Assembly (NCBI GenBank): GCA_947629675.1
Contig: CANREM010000003.1
Span: 62,001-126,000, forward strand
Direction: 5' to 3'
DNA length: 64,000 bases
Source: an uncultured Clostridia bacterium
GTDB lineage: Bacteria > Bacillota > Clostridia > Christensenellales > Borkfalkiaceae
The position numbers were made by a program, and so were the translations under genes. Below the pieces are notes generated by a model. That model did no database searches, was not told the DNA's origin, and saw only the letters and a list, made by a program, of their open reading frames with translations. Below, piece after piece: positions 61,987-64,000 of the stretch (position 1 is the stretch's first letter; every line of letters begins with the position of its first letter).

Positions 61987-64000
61987 ATGAAAAAGGCAAT
62001 TAACAAGACAAATTTGATTGTTGCGCTTCTCTTTGCGTTTATCGCTTGCCTCACCGGTGCAACAATGTTGTCACTCAGTGCAAACGCGCAGGAAGAACAG
62101 CCTAAATCGACTGTTGAATTCACTTCGTACACATCCGTCTTAGGAATTGGCGAAGAATTTGAATTCGCCGCGTTGGTCACGAACGAAGACGACACCACAA
62201 GTACGGAAGTTGAGTGGTCTTCGAGCAATTACGATGTCTTGGATATTGATGAAACCGGTCTTGCGCTTGCTCTTGATGCGGGGAATGCTACCATTACAGC
62301 TACGGCTCCGGATGGTGCATTTGCTTCGATCGATGTCCTCGTTTCGGATGAAGCTATTCGCGTTAACAGCATCGAGGTCTATCCCGAGGTTCTTGAGCTT
62401 GGTGTCGGTTGGACGACGAGAATGAGCTATACGATCCTCCCCGACGATGCCTATGAGCAGAGAGCAACCTGGGCTTCGGACGATCCTTCCGTGATCTCGA
62501 TCGACCAAAATGGTAATGTCGAAGCTATGAAAGCGGGTACGGCTACAATCACCGTTACCAGTATCGACAACCAAAAGACGGCGACCTGCACAGTTGTGGT
62601 CTATGAAGATCTTGTAGAGGCGACGCTTACCCCCGATACGCTTGTGACAACGATCGGACAAGTTGAGAACAACACGATGGAACTTATGGCTCCGGATGAA
62701 GTGACCTTCGTTGATGAGAGCTATCATTGGTATTCCATGGACGATTCGATCGCTTCAATCGATCCCAATGCGGATAAAATCGGTACGATTTACTCCTGGA
62801 ATTTTGGCACGACAACGATTTATGCGGTCGCACACGGTTCCGACGGGAACGTCTATGCCGCTATGGGTACCGTCCATGTAACGGCAAGCTATTTCTACAT
62901 CACAGGTCTTTATTCCGACCTCGATGATCCCGAAGGAGATCCTTGGGTGACCTACAACACGGCAGAAGCCGCAGAAGCCGCAGGCGTGCTCCTTGGGCAG
63001 TCCGCGACCGAGCCTTACGTCTACTCCATCACCCGCGACTTCTGGGCAAACGACTACTTCCAGATCATCCACGGCGGAATCGATGATGATTGGACGACGA
63101 AGATCACTTCCACCTCCTTCAATGAAGAAGGATCGACGATGGCATATGTCGCGAACACTGCTGATTCGTTCGGCGTTTCAGACCTTGGTACATACACCGT
63201 GACGCTTGACCTCAGGAATGGCCGCGCGCAGGTTACAATCGAAATGGTTGAGCTCAGCGTAACGTCCTTTGATCTCTCGATCGGTGAAAGCTCCAAATCC
63301 TATCTCCAGTATGTCTGTGCGGAAGAGGGTGCGGAAGAAGATGCTGCCCGCAAGATGGTGATCAATGCTTATACCATCCCCGAAACTGCGGTGATCAATC
63401 CCGCCGACGTGATCATCTCGACCGATCCGAGCGTGTCCCAGTACGTGACGATCGAACACGAAGTAATCACAACACAACTTCCCGATCAGGAGCTCCCCGA
63501 GTATTCCATTCAGATCACGCTGACGCTTCTTCCTGCTTATGAAGAAGTAAAAGACATGACCACTTTCCGACTGATCGTTGAGATCGATAATGGATTTACG
63601 ACCCTCGAAAATCCCACGGATAACATCACCATTACGATCCTTCCCAATGGCGTGGTTTATGCTCCTGTAGAAACTGTCACTTTCACAAATCCGGAAGGAT
63701 ATCTCGTGAATGTGAATAATGGGGCGACCGAATGGATCTCCTCGACGCCTATCGAAGCGGTCGTGAATACAGACGCCTCTGTGCAGGGTGTTGTCTATTC
63801 CGAACTTTCCGATCACATCTACATCGAGTATCGGGACATCGATCCGAGCGAAGAAGTGGTAGACCTTAGGCCGTTCGTTCATGCGGACGCGCTTGGCACC
63901 TATAAGATTTATGCAACGTCTCTCGGTGCGAACAAAGATGGCGAAACCGTCACGGCAGAGACCACGGTGCTTGTGACGTCGCTCATCGAAACTGAATCGG
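61987..64000 (+). CDS. Secreted Big_2-domain protein (3' truncated by window edge)
   Basis: At least 671 residues with no stop before the window ends. A signal peptide (residues about 1-35, VALLFAFIACLTGATMLSLS then ANAQ) has no lipobox, so signal peptidase I cleavage after ANA is likely. Big_2-type domains follow: VEWSSSNYDVLDIDETGLAL, then ATWASDDPSVISIDQNGNVE with AMKAGTATITVTSIDNQKTA, and a third (YHWYSMDDSIASIDPNADKI). Later segments look like further beta-sandwich modules (FYITGLYSDLDDPEGDPW and YEEVKDMTTFRLIVEIDNGF). ATGAGGTGAATAACC is the ribosome site. Likely a large adhesin or a carbohydrate-binding surface protein; its C-terminus is not visible. Confidence 0.85.
   Translation, partial: MKKAINKTNLIVALLFAFIACLTGATMLSLSANAQEEQPKSTVEFTSYTSVLGIGEEFEFAALVTNEDDTTSTEVEWSSSNYDVLDIDETGLALALDAGNATITATAPDGAFASIDVLVSDEAIRVNSIEVYPEVLELGVGWTTRMSYTILPDDAYEQRATWASDDPSVISIDQNGNVEAMKAGTATITVTSIDNQKTATCTVVVYEDLVEATLTPDTLVTTIGQVENNTMELMAPDEVTFVDESYHWYSMDDSIASIDPNADKIGTIYSWNFGTTTIYAVAHGSDGNVYAAMGTVHVTASYFYITGLYSDLDDPEGDPWVTYNTAEAAEAAGVLLGQSATEPYVYSITRDFWANDYFQIIHGGIDDDWTTKITSTSFNEEGSTMAYVANTADSFGVSDLGTYTVTLDLRNGRAQVTIEMVELSVTSFDLSIGESSKSYLQYVCAEEGAEEDAARKMVINAYTIPETAVINPADVIISTDPSVSQYVTIEHEVITTQLPDQELPEYSIQITLTLLPAYEEVKDMTTFRLIVEIDNGFTTLENPTDNITITILPNGVVYAPVETVTFTNPEGYLVNVNNGATEWISSTPIEAVVNTDASVQGVVYSELSDHIYIEYRDIDPSEEVVDLRPFVHADALGTYKIYATSLGANKDGETVTAETTVLVTSLIETES

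Overview
The window reads as a chromosome segment from a spore-forming, gut-type Clostridia, probably Christensenellales-like. Supporting signs are yabP-yabQ-divIC in the Bacillus order, many LAAC/LTAC-type lipoproteins, Firmicutes-type GalT, a pectic-galactan locus, AdhE, Rho and sigma-A promoters of the TTGACA-17-TATAAT kind. No phage, insertion sequence, CRISPR array, tRNA or rRNA was seen. The taxon is an inference from gene content only.

Layout: 1-4.5 kb holds the gltX 3' end, thyA and folA, then a DUF3137-like/LemA membrane pair. 4.5-7.6 kb is a large lipoprotein with a Gly-Asp-Thr tract. 7.8-12.4 kb carries typA, the sporulation/division genes yabP, yabQ and divIC, a Ppx/GppA-like gene and an M50-type peptidase gene. 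12.5-18.5 kb holds a small Xre regulator, aroA, a YgjP-type metalloprotease, a DUF1934-metallo-beta-lactamase fusion, rho and a ROK glucokinase. 18.5-23.6 kb is accessory: palindromic repeats, a candidate small RNA, a BspA-like surface protein and a solitary PD-(D/E)XK-like protein. 23.6-29.3 kb holds a PadR-coiled-coil-membrane protein, a YkvI-like transporter whose frame runs into the next gene, and an SsuABC/ThiXYZ-like ABC transporter. 29.4-34.7 kb is valS and adhE.

35-59 kb is a coherent arabinogalactan/galactan utilisation region. Two adjacent AraC regulators (one with a PocR sensor) diverge from galT-galK-galE. A TIGR04141-like gene bounded by REP-like hairpins follows, then araB-araD-araA-galM. 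Next come an unknown 599-residue protein, a zinc-ribbon miniprotein, a cytoplasmic GH53 galactanase, a complete oligosaccharide ABC transporter (binding protein, two permeases, ATPase) and a surface GH53-CBM61-like lipoprotein. The likely flow is surface cleavage of galactan, uptake of oligosaccharides, intracellular cleavage, and entry of galactose (Leloir pathway) and arabinose (AraABD) into central metabolism.

59-64 kb holds two further surface proteins (a His/Cys-repeat lipoprotein and a Big_2 protein cut by the window end). Both are preceded by structured leaders containing Shine-Dalgarno-AUG-codon-stop mini-ORFs. Other notable signals are a four-copy intergenic motif built from two half-site types, several promoters that appear to give leaderless mRNAs, and a vegetative promoter for divIC inside yabQ.
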